Assembly: GCF_004115265.2 (NCBI RefSeq)
Contig: NC_046293.1
Coordinates: forward strand, 26,174,173 to 26,238,172
Direction of reading: 5' to 3'
DNA length: 64,000 nucleotides
Origin: Rhinolophus ferrumequinum
Taxonomy: Eukaryota; Chordata; Mammalia; Chiroptera; Rhinolophidae
In this document: positions 35,216 to 49,800 of the stretch, in pieces
Layout of the letters: each line of letters opens with the position of its first letter
How positions within the stretch are numbered: position 1 is the first letter of the stretch
Made by a program: the position numbers and the translations under genes
Notes under the pieces: generated by a model
Databases searched by the model: none
What the model saw: the letters and a program-made list of their open reading frames with translations, nothing else
Told to the model about the DNA's origin: nothing

Positions 35216-36670
35216 ACGTGCAACAAATTAAGCAAGAGAGGGTCTTTTTCCCTGATTTTGGATCTGCAGCTGAACCTTTCCTTTGAGTGGTGCCTGCTCT
35301 TTGTTCACATCCCAGAAGGAAAGAATGAATACAATCTCACCGTTAATCTATTCCTTTCTGTCTTTAAAAACGTAGCATTCAAAGAGACACAAAGATGAGA
35401 ACAGTTTAACCAAGAAACCGTTTCTACACTTTCGTGGTAGCAGTGGTCTCTGTATTGTACCCAGTGATGCAGAGGAGGTCCACACCGGTCTCCTAGGAAA
35501 GAAAATATTTATTACTCAGAAACCACAGAACCTCACAAACAAAGCCTATTATTGCTTCATAGCTTTTCTCACTTAAAAGAATGAAGCTGTTACTAAGAAT
35601 TATTATCAAGTCAGAATTATCTCACTTCCAAATAAACTTGTTTCACATTTAGTTCTTGTAAAGTCTTAAGGAGATACTCATTCTGGTTTCGGAGCACTCT
35701 AGATTTTCCATACAGAACAGCAAGACTTAACATTAGATGAGAATACATATTACATCTAATTTTTTCACTATTTCAAGAGCCATAATAATGATAACAATTA
35801 AGAGCCAAAATACACAAGTAATTTTAGTCCAGTTCCCTTCCCTACTGAATTAGTTTCATCTCTGGCTAAAATAACCAGTTGCTTACAAACCAGTCCTTAC
35901 TTTCTTCGTAAGTTGTAATTTTCAAAATAATACAAATAATCAGTTATGACCATTAATATCTTGTGCAGTATTGCAACAAGTGGCTAGAAATAAATATTGT
36001 ACATAAACAAAAATAGACATATGACTCATTGGGGTTGTATAACCTCATATGTATACTAATATACTAATGTATATTTGAGCCAGTGTGGTTGAAACCCACA
36101 AGATATTACAGATATAGGCAGTTCTCACAAGTTTTCTATCCTTTTATGTCCAGTTCAGATCAAAATGTCTTACAAGTAATTGTAAAAATATATCACATTT
36201 TATCTTTTAATATATGAAATATAATGTTGGTTGACTAAAAAGAATGTTATGACACTACTGTTCGCTTAAAGAGCTCAGTAAATTCAGGTAAGGAAAGCAG
36301 GGGTTTAATAGAAAAATATCTTACACTTATTTTTTGTGTGTATTGTAAATATTTTTATTTTGTTTAGTTTCTGATTCTATATTTAAAATCTGATTACATT
36401 AAATTGGGTCAGGATTCACATAAGTATAAGTAGACAGAAGGAAAAAGTATTAATCATTAATGTTTGAATATCACTTATAATAAACAATTATTTAAAAATA
36501 TTATATGGACATATACAGTATCCTATTATGGCTCCATCCTTTTCATTAGAATGAAATAAACTTACTGTACCGTAGTCTTGTTATATGATTAACCACTTCT
36601 CCACTTGGGGAGTTACATACCCATGCATTTTAAAGAGAGAACCCTTTAAAGAATGAGCTAGAAGGAAAGG
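35215..36670. other. Intergenic DNA, nothing recognised
   Basis: AT-rich, no supported gene or repeat family up to the EEF1A1 retrocopy. Confidence 0.35.
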
Positions 36671-37524
<854 letters not shown>

Positions 37525-37525
<1 letters not shown>

Positions 37526-38330
37526 GTAGGTAAGAATACTGTTCAGCCAGAGACTCGCCCTGAAAGACCCAAGGCCCTTGTTAGGACTGTACTGAGAAAT
37601 CTTGTGCAAATAAACTGTAATAATATGGAGCAATTCATCCGAGTCAATCTGTGGGAATGGTGTTCATTTCAAGGGCTCTATATTGGGAAAATTCATCCAC
37701 AAGCATAAAATACTCAAAAAATCAAATCTGTATGACAATATGAAAGAGACTTTTTTTATATATATATAACAGCCTCGATTTTAGAGCTTGGTTTGTGAAA
37801 TGATGCCATCTGGTGTCCACAGTGCAAAAGTACATACCCTCATAAAGTAGTAGTTTATGAGAATATATGTATTATTTTATTCTTACCAGCAAAAGTACAT
37901 AATCAGAAGTGAGAAAGATCCCTTGAAAACTGTAGTAAGCAAAATTAAACATATAAAATGGCCGCAAATAGGTCATTATAATTTATCACAGGTCTTATAA
38001 ATTTTCACAAAGGACTCTTGCTATTTGGATTTCTGAAAATCTCAGTAACTATATAAAATAAAGCTTATAATGTATTTCAAAGGATACTCATTAATTCATC
38101 TATTCAACCTGAATTTCTGGAGCACCTTCCAAATGGTGACTGTTCTATCAAGTGCTGAAGACCAACACGAGTCACAGAACACGACCTCAAGGAATGTATC
38201 GTTTAATAGGGATACAGGAAAGCAAACTGATCATTGCAAACCTGACCTAAGGTTTTTGCAAATGGAAAATAATATTTACTCATATTCCTAATTTGAATCC
38301 TTATTTTATAAAATGCATTAATTTCTAATT
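37525..38330. other. Intergenic DNA after the EEF1A1 retrocopy, nothing recognised
   Basis: The frame at 37433-37708 leaves EF1A similarity at about 37525 and continues as unassigned sequence. The rest is AT-rich. Confidence 0.35.
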
Positions 38331-38331
38331 G

Positions 38332-38750
38332 TGTAGGCAGCCTCTAAAACGGTCCCCAAACATCATCCCCTCCTCCTGCTACTCATGCCATGTTGCAATC
38401 CTCTTCCCAGGTCCCAGAGCTGGTTTCTGTATCTTTCTCTGTCTCTCCCCCACACCCACAGGAAACAACTGCTATGCTGTGAAGGAAACCCTTGGAGAGG
38501 CCATTGATGTCTCCAGTGGATAGCCAGTGAGGGCCTGAAGCCAGCCAACAGCCACAACAGACAGCTTGCAAACAGATCCTAATCAGGCCTTGAGATGAGA
38601 CCCCCAGCCAGAGCCCACACCCTGAGGGTAGCTATGAGAAGCCCTGAGTCTGTCACTCATCTGAGCCAAGCCTAGCTGCTGACCCACAAAAAGTGTGAGA
38701 TAAGTTGTACAGTAATTTATTACACAGAAATAGCTAATTCACTAACAGAG
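38332..38750 (+). mobile_element. MLT1-type LTR (ERVL-MaLR) fossil
   Basis: It opens GTAGGCAGCCTCTAAAACGG and runs through CCAGCCAACAGCCACAACAG and GAGATGAGACCCCCAGCCAG to CTGACCCACAAAAAGTGTGA and TTTATTACACAGAAATAGCT. This is the order of an MLT1 LTR. Solitary, old (ancestral to placental mammals as a family) and decayed; no internal region seen. Confidence 0.75.
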
Positions 38751-39605
38751 AATTTAAAACATACTTAAACATTTGAACACCAATTTCAATTTAATTACTC
38801 AAATTAAGTACCACACAAAACTTAAAATGCAGTTAAAGAGTTAGTCGAACAAACTCTTTTAAACACCTCAAGCGCCTTATGTAGCAAACATACATAAAAT
38901 TATTACAAAACCTATTGCTATTCTTATACTTAAACCTATCCTAAAATGTAACAGTTTTTAAATTTCATTTGTTTGCTATTCTTATAATTTTTTATACTTC
39001 TCTAAGACTATAATTGTACATTCCAGTAGTTGCATTGCTATGTCCTTTTATAACTTCCTGGGCCTGTCCTCATATTCCTAGAGCAAAGAGCAAAATATTT
39101 CACCAGTTTATCAAACAACCGGTTTTTAGTCAGAGTTTGCAACCAGTTTGTTTTTCCCACAGTGATTTAACTCAAGTTTCAGGCCATTAAGTTAGCTCTT
39201 ATTTTAGAGTTAAACTTCATTAGTAACAAAAATAAGGCATTTTAAATTCTCACCCTTCACATAGGTTTTGGATTTTTCTAACCTAATGTCTCCATTATAA
39301 ATGATATTAGTTTTAAGTCTCACTTAGCCAACATTTCTTTATATATTATTCTATCATTATTATATATTGATATTATATGTTATCGCCATTACACATTATG
39401 TATGCTTTCTGGTATTGTGGATGAAAAAGAGGTTTTGCAATAAATCTGATAAGTCCAGTGACTGAAAGTAACCTCACAGGGTGACCTGGCCATGGTGGGT
39501 AGTCACTCCTCGGACACACAACTTCTTTAATAATAGGTTTATCTTTGCTGTAAGTAAGCCCTGTCCATTGTTTCTGTACATCTAGGTTAACACACCTTTT
39601 TACAG
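38750..39605. other. AT-rich intergenic DNA, nothing recognised
   Basis: A 79-codon minus frame at 39373-39612 has no domain. Confidence 0.35.
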
Positions 39606-39609
39606 TTGA

Positions 39610-39965
39610 CATTCAATATTATTTTATATTAGTTTCAGGTGTACAGCATAGGATTAGAAATTCATATAATTTACAAAGTGATCCCCCAACTAGTCTAGTA
39701 CCCATGTGACACCATACGTAGTTATTACAATATTATTGACCATATTCCCTATGCTGTACTTTACATCCCTATGACTATTTTGTAACTACCAATTTATATT
39801 TCTTCATTCATCTTTTTTCACTCATCCCTTTTTCATTCCAACCCTCCTCCCGTCTGGCAACCATCAGTTTTCTCTGTATTTACAAGTCCGGTTTTGTTTT
39901 GTTTATTTTGTTTTTTAGATTCCACATGTAAGTGAGATCATATGGTATTTGTCTTTCTCTGACAC
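39610..39965 (-). mobile_element. L1MA-type 3' end
   Basis: TTAGTTTCAGGTGTACAGCA, ATATTATTGACCATATTCCC, and TTAGATTCCACATGTAAGTG are the antisense L1MA 3' blocks, the same family as the sense copy ending at 56712. Confidence 0.85.
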
Positions 39966-40289
39966 ACCTTTGAAATGCCTTCTTTCAGACCCCTCCTTCT
40001 AAGACATAACCACCCTCAAGAAAGCACGTAATCTTATCAACTATCCTGCAATCCAATCCCACCTTGTTTTCTCCCACCTTCATGTAATCTATCTTACCTT
40101 CCTTCCTTAATTCCAAATGTATAAAAGAAACTGCAAAACTGTCATTCTCCGTCCCATGCGAGATCTTGCTTCCTGGCATTGTCATCAGTTTAGATCAAAC
40201 AAACTCATAAAAAGTTTTTGCAGGTTTGGACGTGTCTTATATCAACAGTATTATTTAACTTTTAGAGCCATTAGAAATTCTATATATCC

Positions 40290-40590
40290 TACGAAAAAAA
40301 AGAATCACAGTTTTGAAAACAAGCGACTCAATTTAAAAATGAGCCAAAGTTCTGAAAATAAGCAAATGTAAAGACACTCAACATCATGCATTAGGAAATT
40401 GTAAATTAATGCAAAAATAAGATACCACTACACACCTATTAGATGGCAAATATCCGAAACACTGAAAACACCAAACACTGACAAGGATATTGAGCAACAC
40501 GAGCTCTCATTCATTGCTGATGGAACTGCAAGATGGTACAGCCACTTTGCAAGAGTTTGGCACTTGCTTAAAAACGAAACATACTTGTGG
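40290..40590 (+). mobile_element. Old L1 3' fragment
   Basis: AGACACTCAACATCATGCAT, AGATACCACTACACACCTAT and GCACTTGCTTAAAAACGAAA follow L1 sense order. Confidence 0.7.
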
Positions 40591-40689
40591 GGACAAAGCC
40601 CCAAAAAGCAGTTTCCAGGCTCTCGGCCTCACGTGGAAAGGTGCTGGCTCAGGTAGTAAATGGCCGTCGACTGTGATCAAAATAATGGA

Positions 40690-41105
40690 ATGTTATTATT
40701 ATGGATTGAATTGTAGCTTCCAAAAATATATATTTAAATCCTAATCCCTGCACCTATGAATGTGATCTTCTTTGGAAATAGAGACTAATTCAGTATTACT
40801 GGTATCCTTATATGAAAAGGAAACTGCATGTAAACACAGAGATACACCGGGAGATGCCATGTGATGACAGAGTCAAAAATTGAGGGACGCAGCTGCAAGC
40901 CAAAAAACATCAATAATCAACAGCCACCAATGGAAGCCAGTAGGAGGCAAGGAACGATTCCAACCAGAGACTCCAAAGAAGCATACTGGCACCATGAGTT
41001 TGGATTTCTGTCATCCAAAACAGTGAAAGAAGAAATTTTGGTTGCTTTAAGCCACCAAGTTTGTGGTACTTTGTTATAGTAGCCCTTGAAACTCAGACAT
41101 CAATG
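40690..41105 (+). mobile_element. MLT1-type LTR (ERVL-MaLR) fossil
   Basis: TTATGGATTGAATTGTAGCT, ATGAATGTGATCTTCTTTGG, CAAGCCAAAAAACATCAATA, TTAAGCCACCAAGTTTGTGG and TACTTTGTTATAGTAGCCCT match the MLT1 LTR end to end. It is solitary, about 415 bases, old and decayed, and lies between two old L1 pieces. Confidence 0.85.
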
Positions 41106-41109
41106 AAAA

Positions 41110-42815
41110 ACAATATGACAATAAATTTGACATTTAAACAAAATGGACAAGTTTCTCGAAAGATAAAAATTATCAAAATGGACAAAACACAGAAAGTCTA
41201 AATAGCCAAGTCTATTAAAGATGGTATACCTAATTAAATAACTCCTCCCAAAGAAAACTTCAGACCCAGATTATTTTACTGGTAAATTCAATCAAACATT
41301 TAAGGAATGAAAATACAAACTCTACCCACCCCACTCCCCACAAAAGATAAAAGAATAGATGGATATGAAAAATATCACAAATGAATATATAAGGCCAGTA
41401 TTTCCCCAACACCATAAAAAAAGATTTAAATAAAAGAAAATAACAGACCAATATCCCTCATGAATATATACACAAAAATCCTTTAAAAAAATTACCCAAG
41501 CAAACCCAGCAACGATAAAAAAGGATAATAAATACATCGTGACCAAATGGGATTTATCCAAGTAGTGCAAGTTCTATTTAATATTCAAAAACAATTGATG
41601 CAATTCACCATATGAAGTGACTAAAAGGGAAAATCAATATAATCATCATAATTGACCCAGAGAAATTGTATAACAAAATTTAACTCCCTTTCATGAAACT
41701 CTCAATAGACAACTATAGAAGGGAAGTTTCTAAACATGATAAAGAGGATCTACCAAAAAAAAAAAAAAAAATCTACAGCTAACCTCATATATGATAGTGA
41801 AACACTAAATACTTTTCTTTGTAAGATTGGGAACAAGGCAAGGATGCCTGCTATCATCACTTGTCTTCAACATTATACTGGAGGTCCAAACCAGCACAAA
41901 AAAGCATAGAAAAAAAAAATCCTAAAAAATCTACAAAAAAAAACAAGTACTGGCAATAAGTAAATTAACAAGATGACAGCATATGATGTCAATTTACAAA
42001 AAATAAAAAGTGGGCAAAATATTGAATAGACGCTTTAGATTAGAAGCTATCTGAATGGCAATAAACATATGAAAAGATGCTCAATGTCATTAGTCTTTAG
42101 GGAAATGCAAATTAAAAAGCACAATAAGATACCAGTACACACCCACCACTATAGCTTAAATTTAAAGATTGACAATATCAAAGAATGGCAATGATGTGGA
42201 GAAACTGGAACTCTCATATATTGCTATTCAAAGAGTAAATGATGCAACCACATTGGAAAACAATCTAGAAGTTTCTTATAAAATTGAACATGCACTTTAC
42301 CACAGGACTCAGCAATCAAACTCTTAGGCATTTAATAAAAAGAAATGAAAACACATGTCCACACAGTGGCTTGCATGTAAATGTTCACAGAAGGTTTATT
42401 CATAATAGCCAAAAGTTGGCAATACATCAAGTGGCCATAGGGGAATGAATAAACAAATTGTAGTGGATCCATACAATGGAATACTACTCAATAACAAAAA
42501 GAATGAAATACTGATACACCAAACAACATGGATTAATTTCAGAAACATCCTGAGCAAAGGGAAACCAAATACAAAAGAGGGCATGACATGAAATTCTAGG
42601 CAAAACTAATTTGTAGTGACAGAAAGCATATCACTGGTAGCCTGGGCCAAGTGGGTGGAGAGACAGAAAGAAAGTTTTGGAGGTGAAGCAAATGTTCTGT
42701 ATCTGGATTTAAGAGGTGTATACATTTGTTAAAGACCCATTCACCTCGTGACTTAAAATGATGCATTTTATTACATGCAAAGTATAATTGAATAAAGTTG
42801 ATTTTTTTAAATGTT
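41110..42815 (+). mobile_element. Old L1 fragment, reverse transcriptase to 3' end
   Basis: GACCAATATCCCTCATGAAT, CAAGGATGCCTGCTATCATC and CAATGGAATACTACTCAATA are colinear ORF2 to 3' UTR blocks. It has an internal poly-A-like run at 41755-41770 and ends near 42815. Confidence 0.85.
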
Positions 42816-43700
42816 AAGGTAAAGATAGATACAGAAAGCCTGAAGAATTGTCCCAGATTAAAGAAAACTAAAAAGACATCACAACTAAATGAATCACATT
42901 GAACATGGAGGAAAAACACCTATAAAGGACATTATTGACAGTTGACAAAATTTAAGCATGGACTATGGATGAAAGCAGCACTGTATCAATGCTAAATTTC
43001 TTGATTTGATAATTGCACTATGGTTATACAAGACAAAGACTTTGCTCTTGTAAAATGTTTAGACAAAGGCACATAATGTTCTCAATTTGTTATCAAATGG
43101 ATCAAGGGAGGGAGAGAGGGAAGAAGGGAGGGAAAGAGAGAGAGAGAGAGACTATAAAGCACAGATAGAGCAAAATATAAACATAACTGGTAACTACAGG
43201 TAAAGGTTATATAACAATTCCTTGTACTATTATTTCAACTACACAGTAAGTTTGAAATCATAGCAAAATATTTTTTTTTAGTATGAAAGGTAAGCATCAA
43301 GATGGAGGCAAAGATAACTATTTTTTTTTAATTTCTTAATTATGCTATCTCTCAAAACCAGAGGATATTGAAATGATGGAGCCTATAGATAAGGACAAGA
43401 CCCAAGTATTTATGAGTTCTCTAGTTGGCTCTGCGGGTAGCACAGGAAAATAGAGAGAATAATTCTTCAGGCCCATTAAAGAGAGGAGTAACTGCTCTCC
43501 AAAGACAAAATTGTCCCCTCTTCCCCAAGAAGACAGATGGTATCTGATCTCTCATATCATAGTCCAAAAGATCATTTTCTTCCTCTTCCAGTTCATTTTT
43601 GTTTCCACAATTGACTAAGGCCTGCAGTCAAAAATATTATTTTGTAAGTAACCACAAATTATTACAGGAAACAAACAAACAAAAAAAGACAAAATTCCAT
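42815..43700. other. 3' flank of the KLRA-like gene
   Basis: AT-rich sequence with a (GA)n tract and no further exon. The transcript 3' UTR must lie here, but I do not see a convincing AATAAA on the minus strand close to the stop. Confidence 0.35.
43104..43151. repeat. (GGGA)n/(GA)n simple repeat
   Basis: Purine-only tract ending in eight or more GA units. Confidence 0.9.
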
Positions 43701-43702
43701 TT

Positions 43703-43865
43703 TCACCTTTCCTCCTTAGTCTCTATTAAACCAGACACAATGCAATCAATTCTCTTCTCACAGATACAATTGTAGGTTTTAGTGCAATCAACATCTGTTA
43801 GTCTTGTTGAGCTTAAAAAGGCACATTTTCCTATTCCAGAAGACAGATTCCATATTTTAAGATCA
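43703..43865 (-). CDS. KLRA: KLRA-like coding exon 6: C-terminal end of the lectin-like domain, extended
   Basis: The exon starts after TTTTACAG, reads LDLKIWNLSSGIGKCAFLSS, then TDVDCTKTYNCICEKR. It continues IDCIVSGLIETKEER to TGA at 43705-43703. Rodent and human Ly49 proteins end about nine residues after CIC; here 18 residues follow and add one Cys. Confidence 0.92.
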
Positions 43866-46800
43866 CTGTAAAACAGAAAGTATACACGGTCAACTGTTCA
43901 ATTCTGAAGCTTACAACAACATAAATCTTAAGTTTTTCGGTCTGTTGTCTAAAGAACTGGAATATGGAAATGTTAATCATAACTTCATCACTAAAAATTT
44001 TCTTTCGCTCTTAGCCCATTAACTACTTTGGCTCACACACATAATCTCCCATTTTATTCCATAGTGGGAATTTTGATCAGAAGCAAAATTACCTTGTAAT
44101 ATTGATATGGCATTGTGATATGGCAAACCTGCTTTCTTACTTTAATTTTTTCCAAAAATGTGACAAATTAAAAATAAGTGAATTTCTGTCACAGAAAACC
44201 AGGTCTCATGTGTGTATATTTTAAGGAGAAAAAAAGCAGAATTGGAACATAGTCAGAAGTGAAGTTAATTGATGTTTTTGTTTTGTTTCTTTTCCTTCCC
44301 TATCCCATAACTAATAATTATTAGCTAAAACATAATAATTCATTGAAAAATACCTAAAAGCAGGACTCCTATTTCAGCAAAGTGGTGGATTAGGTGCCAG
44401 AACTATCTTCTATTGAAAATAATTATAAATGCTAATTTAAGAAAAAATTTAAACTTTCTTGAATAAGTTTATGAACTGGCAAGAAGCAGATTCGTAACTT
44501 GGGTTGAGTGTTAAATAAAGGTGGGAACGCAGGAAGATAAGCAAAGCACTGAAGCCACTTTTCCCCTTAATTGATGTAGTAGGCTGAATAAGAAGTCCTA
44601 CCCACGATTCTCAATAGAAGACAAGCTGTGTGTTCTGTGTACAGAGTTGTGAGGCCAAAAGGATATATCTTTACCATAAACCACCTAAGAACTGTCTTGA
44701 ACCTTGGATTTAAGCATATACCACCCAAGAATCCAAAATCACAAGCCATCCCTCATGTAATTTGCATTTGCTGTATTATGTAAGAATATTCAAATCTGCT
44801 ACAGGGAAAAAAAACAGAAACAAACAAATCAGGAAGATAAACGAAATTAAGTGGCTTTCGAGGCATCTGCAGAAAGCATAAAATATGTTAAGTATGGGTA
44901 AGTAAATTTGTAACCAGGAGACGTGTTTAGTACAGATACAGTAAGTGGGGCATCTGTATGCTTAACATAGAAAAGGAAGAACCAAGTAGGCACTAAATAT
45001 CATACACAAAATATACATGATGCGCATAGATACCCAACATTCATGAGGTCTTAAGCTTGCTACCTTTTGGTGACACTCACTTTGGCCCTTTGCCGAAGAA
45101 ACACAAACAAAACCTATTGCTGCTCATGGGGCCACTGGGAAGCTGACGCTGTGGCCAGGCTGCCATGCTCCTGCGTCTCCCAGTGGAGAGCATGTACGTG
45201 CTGGCCACAAGGGTCTGTTGGGCCCCCTTACTCAAATTCCAAGTCTGGTCCTGGAAACAGCACCATCGTCAGGGAAGGGTTCTGTATGAAGACTGTATAG
45301 CCCACGACCTCAGGTGATCCTTTCACTCACATGCACCTTATCCTAAGTATGACAACCTATCCCATCCCATCCATCCAAGTGTGATAAGCAATCCCATTTC
45401 TTCCCCTTTGCATAGTGCGTTGTGTTTTAAATTATTGAATTAGCCATGCAATTCGAGCATCTGAATTTGGCCCATGAGCCTTTCTGTTCTGTGACCTCTG
45501 ATATAGCTTGCCTGGGAGTGTATTCATAGGCTACGATTACATCAAGGTAATTTCCTGCATAACATCTTTTGTAGGTTTACAGTTCAGAACTACACTACTT
45601 ACAGGGCCCAAATTTAGAATGAAAAGTGGCCCGTATTTATAGTACCCCAAGGAATCCAACAAAAGCAAATTCTTTCTTGAGGAAGCCACCTTCATCTCAG
45701 ATCTCAATTTCCACAGCAATTCAAAAAGAAATCACTAAACACAAAAAGAAAATGGTATCGTGTACAAAAGCCGCCAGAAACAATAGATTAGACCCACAAA
45801 ACTTCAAATATTAGAATTATCACATATCAAATATAAATGAAGTATGTTTACTATCTTTAAAGAAATAAAAGACAGCTTGAAAATATGAGTAACTAGCAAG
45901 GAGATTTGAAAACATAAAACAGAATTCCTAGACATAAAAATATAATAGTTAAGATTTCAAAAATATTGAACAGTTTACCAGCAGATTATAACTTAATGTA
46001 AACCCAAGAGTTTACAAAATACTGCACTTCAAAACAGAAGGACGATAGTGCAGGTGTCTGTGTGTGTGTACTCACATATATTTATATTTACAAATATATA
46101 TAAACATATGTGTAAATTAATACAATAAAGGAGTTTCAAATGAATTTTGGGGATACTCAAAATACTTTGTGGCTACAGGAGGGATCACTGTGGCTAACGC
46201 AGGATGATCCAATCACTTCTTCATATAACTTTATGATTTTATTTCATTTCTGTGTACCTCATAACACACATACTTTTGAGCACGTGATTAGCATAATATT
46301 TTTGATTATTAATAACTCTGCATGACACTTCCCTTCTTTTTTAACTATACTTCCTAAAACACTTTCTTAACCATCCTTATTTTTACCAATAACCTCTATT
46401 TGAAAATGAGTTACGCTGTGTGAAATGAGAGAAGAAAGTTTTTAGATATAATACTTCCAACCCCAACACCAATGTTAGAGTTTGAATGCATTCCAGAGAC
46501 TTACAGTCCAGATGTGCCACTGTCAATCCATTCCCATTTCTTTTCTCCTCCATTAAATGATAATCCAATCCAGTACATATTTCTATTAATCTTGGATTGA
46601 AGGAAAGTCTATAAAGGAATCAAAACACATCATGTGACTAAATTCCCATCTGTTAGATGAATGAAGAGAAGGACAAGTAAAGCGGCCAGCTGTTTCTATG
46701 GCGAGTATTCTGCTACTCTCCACATCATCCTGCATTCCTCCTTCTTAGAAAACCCTCTCTCCCCTCAATCCCTGTATTTTCATTTTCCAACATAACTCCC

Positions 46801-49800
46801 TCCTACTAGATTATTTATTTTTGTCAAAAATGGCTGCTAGTGTCATAGATTATTTAAAATTTTAAAACATGGAAAAAAATTATAATCTAAATATCTAACA
46901 ATAGGAGACTTGTTAAATACTTTATGATACTTCATGAACTGATTCAAAATCATGTCCCCCAAAAATATTTAAGGATATAGTAGAAGAATTATTATATATT
47001 CTTAAGTGAAAGAAGGAATCTTCAAAATAAATTTATTAAAATAACAACTGTATGTGGGGAGGTGTACAGTAGAGACTTCAGCCTCATAAGAGAAAGACTT
47101 GCTGTAGTTTAGTACTTGGAAGGGGTAAAGGAAAAAGGGGCAGTATTTGGAAATATTTACTAGTCCAAAAATGTATCAAAGTGACATATTACATAATATC
47201 TGATTAAATGACTCAATGTGCTTTAAAATACAGATTTAAATTTAACTGTATTTTACTGCATCAAATGTAGAAAATATTTTATGACTTGACATCATAAATT
47301 CTTCTGTATTATGATTTAAAACACCTACATATTAGATTTGCATATAAATTTTGTGTTGTTTTCCTAAAAGTTAAACGCAGGTTTCAAGGCTGATCTTTGC
47401 AAACATTTCTCTGTAAAAACACATTGTGTGTATATGGATAGTGTTTATTAGCAATAAATTTAAAAGATACTTTTGTTATTGTGTTACTGTATTTTCTTTT
47501 CATAGTTCTTTTTGAAAGATATAATTTTGATATAACATACAAGAATATTGATCTAGTAAATGTTACCTGAAGATGCGATGAAAAACACCATGAAGACAAT
47601 TTGTAAAACGGTTATTAGTTTTATGTTTCTCATTATTATCTCCATTATGCAGATGGGGAAGCTGAGGCCCAGAGAGGTTAAGTAATTTACCAAGGGTCAC
47701 CCAGCTAGTAAGTGCCAGAGCTGGAACTGGCCGCAGGCCATCTGGCTCCTGTACTCCTTGCAGGAACTACTAGACCACGTTGCTCTGGGCTCTTAGTAAC
47801 CACCTTGTTGGTACAGATAACTACTCATGCCAGGTGTATTTACCAAATGGATAAGTATTACATCACAAGAAAGGCATACTTCTCTGTGAGCGGTTTTCCT
47901 GCAGATTCCTTGGAAAGGGAGATGACTGCAAAGACTCAAACTGCATCCTCAAAGGGGTTTCCCTTTTGTAAATAATAATGGTCATCATGATAGACAATAT
48001 GTATTGAATGCTTAGTAAATAGCAAGATCATGTGCCTCTTAACAGGCAGTCTCCTGGGAGAATCTAACTATATGATTTTTGCTCACGCAACAGACACAAC
48101 ACGAAGAATAACTGAAGGTCCCTCTTTCTAGACTCCCTACTGTCCTTAATATTTTGGGTCCGAGGGTGCGAGTCAGAATCTAAGAGAATAAAAGGGAATG
48201 TAATCGTCCATGATACCCGTTCATCTGCATCATCTATCTTCAGAAGAGATGACCCATAATTCTGGCAAATCTGTTTACATTCCGTCCAGGTTTTACTTTC
48301 AGCGGTAAAATAATAACAGTTCATTCCACATCCTTCAAAGAGTTTGTCTATAATACATAAGATGAAACATTAAACTTCTTGTTATCTGGCATTCTATTAA
48401 GCAGAGCAATATATTTGTCAGCCTTTAATAGCTATCAATAATGATAATATGAAGTTTATCAAGATTCTATCAAGGTTGGTGCAAAAGTAATTGCGGTTTG
48501 AAAGGTTAAAAATAATTGCAAAAACCGCAATCACTTTTGCACCAACCTAATAGAATGCCAAGAGCTATCTGCGCTGCCATGTTCATTGTAGCATTATTCA
48601 CAATAGCCAAGATATGGAAACAACCCAAAAAGTCATTGAGGGATGAATGGATAAAGAAACTGTGATATATACATGGAATGATTAAGCCTTAGAAAGGAAA
48701 TCCTGCCCTATGCAACAACATGGATGGACCTCGAGGACAATATGCTAAGTGAAATAAGCCAGTCCCAGGACAAGTACTGCATGATTCCACTTATATAAAG
48801 TATATAAAACAGTCAAACTCAAAACTCAAAGAATGGTGGTTACCAAGGGCAAGTAGGAGGCGGAAATGGGTAGTTGCTGTAATGTTTCTATTGTAAACAA
48901 TACTATATTGTGCACTTAAAAACTTGGTAAGAGGATTTATGGCATGTTAAGTGTTCTTACCACAAAAAAGAAACAAGGGACATAAGGAAACTTTTGGAGG
49001 TGATGGCTATTGCTATTATCTTAATTGTGGATGGTTTCACAAGTGTATGTATATGTTCAAAAACATCAAACTGTATACATTAAATATGTGCAGTTTTTTG
49101 TATATTATTAATACCTAAATAAGCTGCTTAAAAATTATAAAATTAAAAAAAATTTTCTGGAATGCCTTCTAAAAAAAAGAAACATGATTGTTTGGATTTT
49201 TTTCTTTTTTCTCTTATATATTTTATAATATAATATTAAAAATATTATTGATGCTTAATAATAGAAACAGTAATTTCTACTAATTACCATGCCTAAATGA
49301 GGTTAAATATGCAAAAGCTCTTTGTTTACTCTAAGTCCTAAACAAATATTTAGTAGTTGTTGAGAACCAGGTCAATTCACTCCATTGTTATGCATGATAC
49401 CAGAGTTTTATTTTATGAGATTTAATATTTTTATCTCTTGGATATTTTTAATGGTATCATCACACAGAGGTGCACATATACCAACACTATGGTAAGTCTT
49501 GCAGACGTACTGCAGGGAGTATACACTGATTACAAACAGACCAAATACCTGAAGTGAAGGCAGAATGGAAACACACACACAAACACACACGCACACACTC
49601 ACACTCACAATTATCTTTACAACAGCATCCAAATAAAAGTTCTTGTGCTCATGTCAGCCTAAGTATATTTTTATTGATAGCCTCCATATTTTATGTCAAT
49701 GACAAAGTAGAAGGGATTAATTTTCCCACAGATCCAAAATGATCTGAATTTCCAGGGGAGTTGACATACTATTAGGTTTGTGCAAAAGTACTTGCGGTTT

